Below, in pieces: positions 44,416 to 52,782 of a stretch of 52,782 nt of DNA. A program made the position numbers and the translations under genes. The notes under the pieces were generated by a model. It ran no database searches. It saw nothing but the letters and a program-made list of their open reading frames with translations, and was not told the origin of the DNA. The first letter of the stretch is position 1, and each line of letters starts with the position of its first letter. Origin of the DNA: Clostridia bacterium (GTDB taxonomy: Bacteria > Bacillota > Clostridia > Oscillospirales > Acutalibacteraceae); assembly GCA_017403265.1 (NCBI GenBank), contig JAFQOJ010000040.1:1-52782 (forward strand). Direction: 5' to 3'.

Positions 44416-44477
44416 AATTATAAAAAATTTCTTTTTAAAAACAGAATTTTAAAATGATAACATTTTAACAACTCCGC

Positions 44478-44506
44478 TTGAAATATCAAAATCCCTATGC
44501 TATAAT
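44478..44506 (+). promoter_or_regulatory. Promoter of the PH-domain membrane protein
   Basis: TTGAAA (44478-44483), 17-bp spacer, TATAAT (44501-44506), 31 bases before the ATG. Confidence 0.75.
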
Positions 44507-44537
44507 ATTGATAGCAAGTTTCAAGGAGAAATTTATT

Positions 44538-45104
44538 ATGCTTAAAGACTACGAAAACAATAATCCCCAAGCATTAGAGCTTACTTCGGGAGAAATTATA
44601 CATTGGCAAGGAAAACCAAAGAAAAACGGTTTTATTTTTACAAAATCTGTAGCGTTTTTACCAATCGCTATCGTATGGCTATGCTTGGATTTAGAAATTA
44701 TTATTTCAAGCATTATAGAAGGCGAATTTTTGTTATTTATTATACCATTTTTCACTTTGCATTTAATGCCCGTTTGGATTTGGTTAGGTAATTTAATTTC
44801 CGCTAGGAGTCGTTGGAAAAATACTACTTATTACATAACGAATAAAAGAATTGTATTCCAAGGCGGTTTTTTTGCCGTAAATGAAACATCTCTCTTTTTT
44901 AAAGAAATAAATAATGTAAATCATCAAATAGGCTTATTCAACAAGGTATTCCACAGCGGTAATATTTCTTTCGATTCTTTTGGCGATAAAACAAATGTAT
45001 TTGAGCATTTAGAAAATGCAAAAGAAGTTTATAATTTAGTTCAGCCAATGATTTACAATTTGCAGCGAGATACCGAATTCCCAAACGATTTAAGACCACA
45101 ATAA
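44538..45104 (+). CDS. Bacterial PH-domain (bPH_2-like) membrane protein
   Basis: 188 aa. Two membrane segments at about residues 38-58 and 65-88 are followed by a bacterial PH-like domain: YYITNKRIVFQGGFFAVNET, FKEINNVNHQIGLFNKVFHS and GNISFDSFG, which match the YdbT/bPH_2 pattern. The ATG at 44538 has AAGGAG before it; the frame is open further upstream only into the promoter. Role unknown. Confidence 0.82.
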   Translation: MLKDYENNNPQALELTSGEIIHWQGKPKKNGFIFTKSVAFLPIAIVWLCLDLEIIISSIIEGEFLLFIIPFFTLHLMPVWIWLGNLISARSRWKNTTYYITNKRIVFQGGFFAVNETSLFFKEINNVNHQIGLFNKVFHSGNISFDSFGDKTNVFEHLENAKEVYNLVQPMIYNLQRDTEFPNDLRPQ

Positions 45105-45109
45105 ACCAA

Positions 45110-45145
45110 AGCGGTTGCCTTAAAATTAAGGCAACCGCTATTTTA
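45110..45145. terminator. Terminator between PH-domain gene and eno
   Basis: AGCGGTTGCCTTA and TAAGGCAACCGCT form a 13-bp stem with a four-base loop, then ATTTTAATTTT. It ends at the eno stop codon and can serve both genes. Confidence 0.85.
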
Positions 45146-46381
45146 ATTTTGGGTTTGCTCTATAATCAAAAGTCTGTTATACTTTGCGGTGCGGTCGCTA
45201 CGAGCTGGGGCTCCCGTCTTTATCTGCCCTGCATTAACCGCCACCGCCAAATCGGCGATTGTTGTATCCTCGCTCTCACCCGAACGGTGCGAAATCACTA
45301 CGTTATAACCGTTTTCTTGCGCCATATAGATTACATCTAAGGTTTCACTTAAAGTGCCTATTTGATTAGGCTTTACAAGTATTGCATTACCACAGTTTTC
45401 TATTATTCCCTTTTTAAGACGCACGGTATTTGTAACAAACAAATCGTCCCCTACAAGTTGAATTTTGCCGCCTAGTTCTTTTGTAAGCTTCCGCCAAGAT
45501 TCCCAATCTTCTTCTGCTACACCGTCTTCAATAGAAATCAAAGGATATTTTTCGCTCAACTGCTTATAATACTCAATTAAATCGTCAGATGTCATTTTCT
45601 TATTTCGTTTAGGCATTAGATATTCGCCGTCCTTGTACCATTCGCTTGAAGCAACATCAAGCGCAATTTTTATTTGGTCGGTGGTATAACCTGCCTTTTT
45701 TATTGCTTCAATTATTATTTCTATAGCTTCTTCATCACTCTCAAGATTGGGCGCAAAACCGCCTTCGTCGCCAACACCCGTCGCCTTACCATTTTCTTTT
45801 AATATTTTACCTAGTGCGTGGTATATTTCGGTGCACCAACGCAAGCCTTCGGAAAAGCTTGAAGCCGCTACAGGTGTTATCATAAATTCTTGAATATCAA
45901 TATTATTTTTAGCATGAGCGCCGCCGTTTAAGATATTAAGCATTGGACGTGGAAGTTTTCGTGCATTTATACCGCCTAAATAACGGTATAACGGCATATT
46001 ATAAGCTCGCGCCGCTGCCTTTGCAACCGCTAAAGAAACAGCTAAAACCGAGTTTGCACCTAAGCGGGATTTATTTTCTGTGCCGTCAAGTTTTATTAAA
46101 AATTCATCAACCTTACGCTGATTTACGGTTTTTAAATTGATAAGCCTGTCTGAAATTTCGCCATTTATAAGTTCTACACAAGATTTAACACCTTTACCGC
46201 CAAAACGTTCACTACCGTCGCGCTTTTCGTGTGCTTCAAACACACCTGTAGACGCACCTGATGGCGAAATTGCGTAGCCTTCACTTCCGTCACAAAGCGT
46301 AACCTTAACCGCCACAGTTGGATTACCGCGCGAATCCAAAACCTCAAAACCCTCAACTTTTTTTATACAAATTTCTTTCAT
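45143..46381 (-). CDS. eno: Enolase
   Basis: Enolase interconverts 2-phosphoglycerate and phosphoenolpyruvate in glycolysis. The 412-aa protein shows LDSRGNPTV (residues 15-23), [22 protein letters not shown] with the acid residue, [11 protein letters not shown] with a metal ligand, GDDLFVTN, and the signature [15 protein letters not shown]. Length is slightly below the usual 425-435 aa. AAAGGAG lies before the ATG. It is monocistronic and diverges from rlmB. Confidence 0.96.
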   Translation of the reverse strand: MKEICIKKVEGFEVLDSRGNPTVAVKVTLCDGSEGYAISPSGASTGVFEAHEKRDGSERFGGKGVKSCVELINGEISDRLINLKTVNQRKVDEFLIKLDGTENKSRLGANSVLAVSLAVAKAAARAYNMPLYRYLGGINARKLPRPMLNILNGGAHAKNNIDIQEFMITPVAASSFSEGLRWCTEIYHALGKILKENGKATGVGDEGGFAPNLESDEEAIEIIIEAIKKAGYTTDQIKIALDVASSEWYKDGEYLMPKRNKKMTSDDLIEYYKQLSEKYPLISIEDGVAEEDWESWRKLTKELGGKIQLVGDDLFVTNTVRLKKGIIENCGNAILVKPNQIGTLSETLDVIYMAQENGYNVVISHRSGESEDTTIADLAVAVNAGQIKTGAPARSDRTAKYNRLLIIEQTQN

Positions 46382-46454
46382 AATAAACTCCTTTTCTTCT
46401 TTTTATTATTTTTTGTAAAAAATTCCTTAATATTATAAAATTTACTATTTAATT

Positions 46455-46483
46455 TTGCTTCTATTTATGTTATACTTTATTAT
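46455..46483 (+). promoter_or_regulatory. rlmB promoter candidate
   Basis: TTGCTT (46455-46460), 17-bp spacer, TATTAT (46478-46483). It would start transcription just before the hairpin array, making the array the 5' leader of the rlmB message. Confidence 0.55.
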
Positions 46484-46486
46484 GTA

Positions 46487-46674
46487 TAACAATGATTGTT
46501 GTTAGTCGAAATGCTCTAAAATCGTTTCGACAAGCCACTTATTAAGTGGCTTTGGCAAAATTAAATTATCATCTTTAATTTTGCACGACACTCATTGCAA
46601 TGGAAAAGGACAAATTTTTAGTAAAAATTTGTCGCAAAATCAAAGATTTTGCGGCGAAACAGGATTGTTTCGCC
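46487..46674. repeat. Array of eight successive hairpins
   Basis: Perfect inverted repeats, nearly back to back: TAACAA stem 46487-46504; GTCGAAA 46505-46531; AAGCCACTT 46532-46552 (loop ATT); GCAAAATTAAA 46555-46584; CATTGCAATG palindrome 46593-46602; GACAAATTTTT 46609-46633 (loop AGT); GCAAAATC 46634-46652 (loop AAA); GGCGAAACA 46653-46674 (loop GGAT). The arms are 5-11 bp and differ in sequence between units. None is followed by a proper T run. Its nature is unknown. Confidence 0.85.
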
Positions 46675-46712
46675 TGCCCTATTTCATTATTATGATTAAG
46701 GTGTTTAGATTA

Positions 46713-47465
46713 ATGGAAGACAAAAAAGAACAAGGATATAATATTATTTGCGGGCGCAATCCTGTGCTTGAAGCAGTGCGTTCAGGCAGAGAGATTGACC
46801 GTTTGCTTGTAGCCCACGGTGTATCGGGCGGCAGTGTAACCGCTATTATTGCGAAATGCAAGCAAAAGGGTATTTTAATCAAGGAAGTAAGCCCCCAAAA
46901 ATTAGATTATTACTGCGGTAATGCTAATCACCAGGGTGTAGCGGTTTTATTTGCAGAGCAGGAATATTGCACAGTAGAAGATATTTTAGACTATGCAAAC
47001 CAAAAGGGAGAACAACCCTTTATTATAGTTTGTGATGAAATTGAAGACCCCCATAACCTAGGTGCTATAATCCGTACTGCCGAGGCTTGTGGTGTTCACG
47101 GAATAATTATTCCCAAACGCAGAAGCGCCTCACTTAATGCAACAGTTGCTAAAAGTGCAAGCGGCGCGCTTGAATATATGCGAGTAGCACGCGTCACCAA
47201 TATCCCGAACACCATTGACCTTTTAAAAGAAAACGGTGTTTGGGTGTTCGGCGCAGATATGGACGGCATCGACTACGAAAAGGTAGACTTTAACTGCGCT
47301 ACCGCATTAGTTATAGGTAACGAAGGCAAAGGTATTGGCACCTTAACCGCCAAAAAATGTGATGAAATTGTAAGTCTTCCAATGCTAGGCAAAATTAATT
47401 CACTTAACGCATCGGTTGCGGCAGGTGTATTAATGTACGAAGTAGTAAGAAAAAAAAGAAGTTAG
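46713..47465 (+). CDS. rlmB: TrmH-family 23S rRNA 2'-O-methyltransferase (RlmB-like)
   Basis: 250 aa. The N-terminal substrate-binding domain (IICGRNPVLEAV) is followed by the SPOUT methyltransferase core: motif 1 IEDPHNLGAIIRTAEACG, motif 2 LVIGNEGKGI, and motif 3 LPMLGKINSLNASVAAGVLMYE. This matches RlmB/TrmH-type enzymes that methylate the ribose of a 23S guanosine with SAM. Start at the ATG at 46713, nine bases after AAGGTG; earlier in-frame codons lie in the hairpin array. It is followed at 11 bp by the next gene. Confidence 0.92.
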   Translation: MEDKKEQGYNIICGRNPVLEAVRSGREIDRLLVAHGVSGGSVTAIIAKCKQKGILIKEVSPQKLDYYCGNANHQGVAVLFAEQEYCTVEDILDYANQKGEQPFIIVCDEIEDPHNLGAIIRTAEACGVHGIIIPKRRSASLNATVAKSASGALEYMRVARVTNIPNTIDLLKENGVWVFGADMDGIDYEKVDFNCATALVIGNEGKGIGTLTAKKCDEIVSLPMLGKINSLNASVAAGVLMYEVVRKKRS

Positions 47466-47476
47466 GATAGATAAGA

Positions 47477-50032
47477 ATGAAATTCTTTTCTCAAAAGAAA
47501 AAAGATGACGGTTTTATAATAGATGCTCCAAAAAGTGAAGATATTATTACCCCGCAAAGTCCGAAAGTAGCTCCTGCGCATAAGCTTACTGTGGACGAGG
47601 TTTTAGGAAATAAAGTGCCCAATGCCCAAAGATATGACGGAAAGTCGGCACTTGAATCTTTAAGACAGCGAATGCTACAAACGGCAGAACCTTCAGCCGT
47701 TACAGATACCGTTCCCCTTAAAGAGCCTGAAGATATAAAACCCACAAAAAAAGAAGCTGTGCCCGAAGAGCCAAAGACTGCTGTAACAGAGAGTAAAAAA
47801 ACCCTGCTTGAAAAATGCAAGCCGTTTATTACGGACTCTGAAGGTAATAACGCATCTCATAACCAAGCTCCGCTTTATAAGCTACAAAGCGTTGCCGAAA
47901 TTCTTGAAAACAATCGTCAAAAATATATAGACCGCTTAGCCGAGCAGTATGATATTACGGTAGACGATTTAGGTAAAAGCGAGCCAATCGCCCAGCCAGA
48001 ACCTTTTGTTAAGGAAGAGCCCTTGCCTAATGCAGATACGGAAGTTATTGAAATTAACGCATTTTTTGAAAATGTTCAATCAAGCGTTCCCTTTAATGTT
48101 ACAGAGCTTCAAACCGAAATTGAGCCGACAGAGCAAGGTAACAGTTTAGAAGAAGCAGGCACAATCACCTTTACCCCTATAAGTGACGAGCAAACCAAAA
48201 AGGCAAAGGTTATGGTTACAAGCAATACCCAAAGCATAGACCTTACGGGCGAAATCGTACCTGTTGAAAATTATGAAAATATAAGCTCGGGTGAAACAAT
48301 TGAACTTGAAAAAAGTGAATTTGAAGATTTTGTTCCCGAAGAAGAAATTGAAAATGAAAGTAATATCAAAAAATACATACGCAAGTTTTCAATTGCTAAA
48401 AGACGCGGCTTTTTAGTTACAGTATTTTCTTTCTTTATAACCGTTATTTTAGCATTTATGAAATTGCCTTTTATGTCGGGCTTGGTTTTAGGCAAAACAA
48501 TGCCTACTATGATTGTATGCACTTCGCTTACATTCATAAGTATATTATTAAATTGTGATATGTTTCTAAGCCTTAAAACTGTATTTTCAAAAAAATCAGT
48601 TGCTGATGTTTGCCCTTCTATTGCTTCGCTTTTAGTATTAGCCTATGCTGTTATGGGAATACTAACTGGAGAAATAGTGCTTGATACAATACTTCTTCTA
48701 TCAGGAATACTATCCCTTCGCGCTTTGTCTAAATTTAGAAAAGAATCTTATATGCTTTCAAACCTAAGGCAAATTTCTAAAGAAGGCACCAAAAACGCGG
48801 TAAGACTTATTGATGACAGTACAGTAACCTTTGCTATGTCTAAAAACCGCATTGAAGGTGATGCACTTATCGCCGCCGCACAGCAGTGCAACCGTGTAAG
48901 CGATTTTATAAAATATTCTACTTACGGCAGTTTTTTAAACGGAAAAATGCCTATTATTACCATACTATCGCTTATTATGGCAATCGTTTCGGCAATTGCC
49001 GCCGCCAATTATTATAACGGTGTGGTTTTCGGCCTTTATGCCGCCGCCTGTATTTTGTGCTTTGCTTCCTTGCCGTCGGTATTCTTTATCAACAACTTCC
49101 CGCTTTATGCCGCCGCTAAAAAGCTTAATAAAAAAGGCAGTATGATTGCGGGACAAACCGCCGCCGCACACATTGAAATGGCAAACGGCTTAATGCTTAA
49201 TTCCATAGATATTTTCCCAAAAGGCACCGTAACACTGCATCAAATGAAGGTTTTATCCGAAAACAACTTAGATAGAACTATTTTGCGTGCCGCTTCTCTA
49301 ACTGAAAGCCTTAACAGTCCCTTGGCAAATATATTTAAATCTATTACAGGTGACAGTAATATTGATTCCTTGCCCGATTCGGATACCATTAAATACGAAG
49401 AAAGAATGGGTATTTCAGGTTGGGTAGATGACGAGCTTTTATTTATCGGCAACCGCACCTTAATGCAAGCACACGGTATAGATGTCCCCGATATTGAAGT
49501 TGACCGCAAAATTTTACGTAGCGGTTACTTCCCCGTTTATGTTGCAAGCACCGATAAAGTTTGCGCGTTACTTGTTGTACAATATAATGTTGACCCTGAT
49601 GTTGCGTATGAACTGCGTAAACTCTCCAAAGCGGGTGTAACAATGCTTGTAAACAATACCGACCCGAATATAAACGAAGAAATGATTTGCGACTATTTAG
49701 GTCTTTACAGCGATTCGGTTATGATAATGACCAACGCAGGCTACCATATGTATAAAAACACCGCTGTGAAGCGAGATAGTTTCTCGGCGCCTGCAGTTTT
49801 CCGTTTTGGTAATATTTCTATAGCGCGAATCATGAACTGCGCTTCAAAAATCAAGCGTTCTAATACCATCTTAACAGTTATGTATATTATATCTGCAGTT
49901 TTAGGCATTATGTTTTTTGCATATTCGTCATTTGCAGGCTCTACCACAATTGTAGGCGGAACTACTATACTTTTATATTCGCTTATCTGCACCGCAGTAT
50001 CATACATAGCATATTTGTTTGAAAAACCGTAA
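47477..50032 (+). CDS. Degenerate P-type ATPase-like membrane protein
   Basis: 851 aa. Residues 1-300 are acidic and probably disordered; eight membrane segments follow in the 2+2+2+2 order of P1B-type pumps. At residues 580-587 the phosphorylation motif expected as FDKTGTLT reads FPKGTVTL, so the Asp is Pro581 and one residue is lost. The preceding KKLNKKGSMIAGQTAAAHIE, the SLNSPLANI segment (for SEHPLA), GWVDDELLFIGNRTLM, and KAGVTMLVNNTDP (for TGD) align with the pump's P and N domains. The TGE and GDGIND motifs are absent. It cannot pump by the normal mechanism; role unknown. Co-transcribed with rlmB. Confidence 0.75.
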   Translation: MKFFSQKKKDDGFIIDAPKSEDIITPQSPKVAPAHKLTVDEVLGNKVPNAQRYDGKSALESLRQRMLQTAEPSAVTDTVPLKEPEDIKPTKKEAVPEEPKTAVTESKKTLLEKCKPFITDSEGNNASHNQAPLYKLQSVAEILENNRQKYIDRLAEQYDITVDDLGKSEPIAQPEPFVKEEPLPNADTEVIEINAFFENVQSSVPFNVTELQTEIEPTEQGNSLEEAGTITFTPISDEQTKKAKVMVTSNTQSIDLTGEIVPVENYENISSGETIELEKSEFEDFVPEEEIENESNIKKYIRKFSIAKRRGFLVTVFSFFITVILAFMKLPFMSGLVLGKTMPTMIVCTSLTFISILLNCDMFLSLKTVFSKKSVADVCPSIASLLVLAYAVMGILTGEIVLDTILLLSGILSLRALSKFRKESYMLSNLRQISKEGTKNAVRLIDDSTVTFAMSKNRIEGDALIAAAQQCNRVSDFIKYSTYGSFLNGKMPIITILSLIMAIVSAIAAANYYNGVVFGLYAAACILCFASLPSVFFINNFPLYAAAKKLNKKGSMIAGQTAAAHIEMANGLMLNSIDIFPKGTVTLHQMKVLSENNLDRTILRAASLTESLNSPLANIFKSITGDSNIDSLPDSDTIKYEERMGISGWVDDELLFIGNRTLMQAHGIDVPDIEVDRKILRSGYFPVYVASTDKVCALLVVQYNVDPDVAYELRKLSKAGVTMLVNNTDPNINEEMICDYLGLYSDSVMIMTNAGYHMYKNTAVKRDSFSAPAVFRFGNISIARIMNCASKIKRSNTILTVMYIISAVLGIMFFAYSSFAGSTTIVGGTTILLYSLICTAVSYIAYLFEKP

Positions 50033-50065
50033 ACCATTTACAACAAAATCAAAGGAGTGTCCTTT

Positions 50066-51985
50066 ATGCCAGAAAATAAAAAATTCTATATTACAACTGC
50101 TATAGTCTATGCTTCGAGCAAGCCGCACATTGGCAACGCTTACGATATTGTACTTGCCGATATGATTGCGCGTTATAAAAAGCAGCAGGGCTTTGATGTA
50201 TTTCTAATGACCGGCTCTGATGAGCACGGCCAAAAGATTGAAGAAAAAGCTAAAGAAGCAGGTATTACGCCCAAAGAGTATGTGGATAATGCCGCAGGCG
50301 TTATTAAAGCTGTTTGGGATAGCCTTAATACCGATTTTGATAAATTTATAAGAACAACCGACCAGGACCACGAAGCCGCCGTCCAAAAGATTTTTACAAA
50401 GCTTTACGAGCAAGGTGACATTTATAAAGGTCACTATGAAGGTAAATACTGCGTTCCTTGCGAATCCTTTTTTACTCCGTCTCAATTAGTAGACGGTAAA
50501 TGTCCCGACTGCGGCAGAGAAGTTATTGATTCTAAAGAAGAGGCATACTTCTTAAAGCTTAGCAAATATCAGGATAAACTACTTGAATACTACGAACAAC
50601 ACCCCGATTTTATCAAGCCTGAATCTCGCAAGAACGAAATGATTAACAATTTCTTAAAGCCAGGGCTATCCGACCTTTGCGTTTCGCGTTCTTCTTTTAC
50701 TTGGGGTATTCCTGTTGAATTTGATAAAAAACATGTAACTTATGTATGGCTTGACGCTTTATCAAACTATATTACAGGTATCGGCTATAATCCCGAAGGC
50801 TCTACTGAACAGTTCGATAAATTATGGCCTGCTGATTTGCATGTTATAGGTAAAGACATTGTCCGCTTCCACACAATTTATTGGCCTATTATTCTTATGG
50901 CTTTGGGACTTCCACTACCCAAACAGGTTTTAGGTCATCCATGGGTGCTTGTGGGCGAAGATAAAATGAGTAAATCTAAGGGTAATGTTATCTACCCTGA
51001 CGAATTAGCCGCAAGATTCGGTATTGATGCGGTAAGATATTATCTTTTGTCCGAAATTCCATTCACTCAGGACGGCACTATTACCTACGAAAGCTTTATT
51101 GCAAAATACAATGCAGACCTTGCTAATACCTTAGGTAACCTTGTAAACCGCTCTGTTGCTATGACTAATAAATATTTTAGCGGTACAGTTACAAAGGGCA
51201 AGCTTTTTGACGATTTTGATAAAGAACTGATAGACGTAGCAAACGAAGCAATTGTAAAATATCAAGACTTAATGAATAACTACCACAATGCCGAAGCGGT
51301 AGACTGTATTATGTCACTTGCAAAGCGTTGCAATAAGTATATTGACGAAACTGCGCCTTGGGCTTTAGCTAAGGACGAAAGCAATAAAGAGCGCCTTAAT
51401 ACTGTTCTTTATAATCTGCTTGAATGTATTCGTATGCTTAGCATTATGCTCTACCCCGTAATCCCTGAAAGCTGTGGTAAAATTAAAGTACAGCTTGCTA
51501 ATAATGATACTACACTCGAATTCGGTGTAACTAATGCCTTTACAGTAGGCGCTGCTACTCCCCTCTTCGCCCGCATTGATACAGAAAAGGTTTTAGCAGA
51601 AATTGCAGAGGAGCAAGCTAAGAAACAAACCGAAAAAGAAAAAGCAGAGAATGTTGCAACTATTGCTGAAATCGGCATAGAAGACTTTTGCAAGGTAGAG
51701 CTTACTGCCGCTAAAATTACTGCTTGCGAAAGTCTGCCAAAGGCTAAAAAGCTTTTAAAACTCACCTTGAACGACGGCAATGGTGAACGCACAGTAGCGT
51801 CGGGTATTGCTAAATTCTATACACCTGAAGAGCTTGTAAACCGTACCGTAATTTTGGTTTCTAACCTTAAACCTGCCAAGCTTTGCGGTATTGAATCCCA
51901 AGGTATGATTTTAGCCGCCGACTGTGGAGATGATGTTAAGGTTATTTTCATAGACGATGTACCCGCAGGAAGCAAAATAAGATAA
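50066..51985 (+). CDS. metG: Methionyl-tRNA synthetase
   Basis: 639 aa. The class I signature SKPHIGNAY is near the N-terminus, with the zinc cluster CVPCESFF ... CPDCGRE at about residues 130-155 and KMSKSKGNV near residue 300. After the anticodon-binding helical domain comes a C-terminal EMAPII-like tRNA-binding domain (IEDFCKVELTAAKI onward). Start at the ATG at 50066, nine bases after AAAGGAG; a GTG at 50057 lies in that site. Its stop overlaps the tatD start. Confidence 0.96.
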   Translation: MPENKKFYITTAIVYASSKPHIGNAYDIVLADMIARYKKQQGFDVFLMTGSDEHGQKIEEKAKEAGITPKEYVDNAAGVIKAVWDSLNTDFDKFIRTTDQDHEAAVQKIFTKLYEQGDIYKGHYEGKYCVPCESFFTPSQLVDGKCPDCGREVIDSKEEAYFLKLSKYQDKLLEYYEQHPDFIKPESRKNEMINNFLKPGLSDLCVSRSSFTWGIPVEFDKKHVTYVWLDALSNYITGIGYNPEGSTEQFDKLWPADLHVIGKDIVRFHTIYWPIILMALGLPLPKQVLGHPWVLVGEDKMSKSKGNVIYPDELAARFGIDAVRYYLLSEIPFTQDGTITYESFIAKYNADLANTLGNLVNRSVAMTNKYFSGTVTKGKLFDDFDKELIDVANEAIVKYQDLMNNYHNAEAVDCIMSLAKRCNKYIDETAPWALAKDESNKERLNTVLYNLLECIRMLSIMLYPVIPESCGKIKVQLANNDTTLEFGVTNAFTVGAATPLFARIDTEKVLAEIAEEQAKKQTEKEKAENVATIAEIGIEDFCKVELTAAKITACESLPKAKKLLKLTLNDGNGERTVASGIAKFYTPEELVNRTVILVSNLKPAKLCGIESQGMILAADCGDDVKVIFIDDVPAGSKIR

Positions 51986-52770
51986 TGGAATTTTCTAATA
52001 TAACCAAAAGCGGTGACGGGCTGATTTTCGATTCGCACGCGCATTATGATGACGAGCGCTTCGACGGTATTTTGGATGAATTACTACCCAAAATTCACAA
52101 AATGGGAGTAGACAAAATCGTAAACTGCGGTTGCGATAAGAAAACCGTTATAAAAAGCCTTGCTATTGCTGATAAATTCCCCTTTGTCTATTCGGCAGTT
52201 GGAATTCATCCTTGTAATATAGACTCTGATACCACAATAGACCAAATCAAAGAATTCGCAAAACATAAAAAATGCGTAGCAATAGGCGAAATCGGGCTTG
52301 ATTACTATTGGGAGCCCCAGAAGAAAGAAGCACAAAAAGAGCTTTTTATAAAGCAAATTTTGTTAGCGAAGGAACTTTCTTTACCTATAATCGTTCATGA
52401 CCGCGAGGCACACGGTGACACTTTAAGCATTTTAAAGCAATATAATCCCAAAGGTGTTCTGCATAGCTTTTCAGGCAGTGTAGAAATGGCAGAAGAAATT
52501 TTAAACCTTGGTATGTATATAGGCATTGGCGGTGTTATAACCTTTAATAATGCCAAAAGGTTACCTGATGTTGTTAAAATGCTGCCGCTAGACCGTCTTT
52601 TGCTTGAAACCGATGCGCCGTATCTTACACCTGTTCCCTATAGAGGAAAAACCAATCATTCCGAAATGATTTATTTAACCGCTCAAAAAATAGCGGAAAT
52701 TAAAGGTAAAAATTTAAACGAAATTTTAGAAATTTCTCATAATAATTCAAGTAAGCTATTTAATCTTTAG
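51985..52770 (+). CDS. tatD: TatD-family metal-dependent deoxyribonuclease
   Basis: 261 aa. Metal ligands follow the TatD order: FDSHAHYDDERF (residues 15-26), the Glu in AIGEIGLDYYW, LPIIVHDREAHGD, GVLHSFSGS and LLLETDAPYLTP. The family has 3'-5' nuclease activity and is a regular neighbour of metG in Firmicutes. The ATG overlaps the metG stop by one base (TAATG), so the two are translated together. It ends 12 bases before the right edge. Confidence 0.95.
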   Translation: MEFSNITKSGDGLIFDSHAHYDDERFDGILDELLPKIHKMGVDKIVNCGCDKKTVIKSLAIADKFPFVYSAVGIHPCNIDSDTTIDQIKEFAKHKKCVAIGEIGLDYYWEPQKKEAQKELFIKQILLAKELSLPIIVHDREAHGDTLSILKQYNPKGVLHSFSGSVEMAEEILNLGMYIGIGGVITFNNAKRLPDVVKMLPLDRLLLETDAPYLTPVPYRGKTNHSEMIYLTAQKIAEIKGKNLNEILEISHNNSSKLFNL

Positions 52771-52782
52771 TATATTTCACCC

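Larger units (their letters stand above)
46382..46712. other. 331-bp eno-rlmB divergent spacer with promoter and hairpin array
   Basis: The left 100 bp are AT-rich and contain the rlmB promoter; no clear -35/-10 pair was found for eno. From 46487 to 46674 stands the hairpin array described separately. No open frame there carries a ribosome binding site, so it appears to be non-coding leader sequence. Confidence 0.7.

Noticed and set aside
46505..46552. Hairpins as ordinary terminators of eno or rlmB
   Set aside because: The hairpins lack a following T run, and eno is transcribed away from them while rlmB lies downstream.
46487..46674. Hairpin array as a CRISPR array
   Set aside because: The units differ in sequence and length, with no repeated spacer/repeat periodicity and no cas genes.
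46581..46712. Upstream extension of the rlmB frame through the hairpin array
   Set aside because: The extra codons have no ribosome binding site, are unlike the family N-terminus, and cover perfect inverted repeats. The AAGGTG site supports the ATG at 46713.

Overview
The window looks like a chromosomal segment of a low-GC, endospore-forming Clostridia (Firmicutes), probably an uncultured gut lineage. The evidence is a spoIIE-type phosphatase next to a SleB-type cortex hydrolase, AT-rich spacers, strong AGGAGG-type ribosome binding sites, sigma-A-like promoters, and the Firmicutes-style gene set. The exact family cannot be read from the sequence. No tRNA, rRNA, CRISPR array, phage or transposase gene was recognised.

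Layout. 1-8051 (minus): a complete-looking arginine biosynthesis cluster read argG-argH-argC-argJ-argB-argD-argF (argF runs off the left edge), with an ARG-box-like operator over the argG promoter and a 103-bp tandem repeat between argJ and argB. 8216-12456 (minus): typA, a DEDDh exonuclease with a zinc ribbon, and an NSS-family symporter. 12595-15111 (minus): class A penicillin-binding protein. 15312-18317 (plus): fused MacB/FtsX-type ABC transporter. 18362-24364: a divergent AraC regulator and a five-gene carbohydrate locus (TIM-barrel protein, SIS protein, GH20-like protein with a lost catalytic Glu, GH113-like protein, AAC(3)-fold acetyltransferase). 24513-27314: membrane protein, flavin-reductase-like protein, YfcE-like phosphodiesterase. 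27356-30480: spoIIE and sleB-like gene. 30670-32883: greA, lysS, a PspC protein. 32956-33781: XRE regulator divergent from a SLOG-like gene with an apparent frameshift. 33832-40689: a second AraC regulator divergent from three tandem 624-625-residue paralogues of a DUF4838-like family. 40855-43132: DUF2975, YozG-like HTH and DUF4173-like membrane genes. 43181-46381: metallophosphoesterase, bacterial PH-domain protein, enolase. 46485-52770: an array of consecutive perfect hairpins, then rlmB, a degenerate P-type-ATPase-like membrane protein, metG and tatD.

How the parts work together. The arg cluster encodes the acetyl-recycling route from glutamate to arginine. The two AraC-controlled loci hold cytoplasmic-looking carbohydrate enzymes without a transporter in the window; both encode proteins with a Cys-x-Cys-x-x-Cys motif and may serve the same kind of substrate. 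Housekeeping genes fill the remainder. The most unusual items are the catalytically dead P-type ATPase homologue, the hairpin array in front of rlmB, the DUF4838-like triplication, the Glu-to-Lys GH20-like protein, and the SLOG-gene frameshift.
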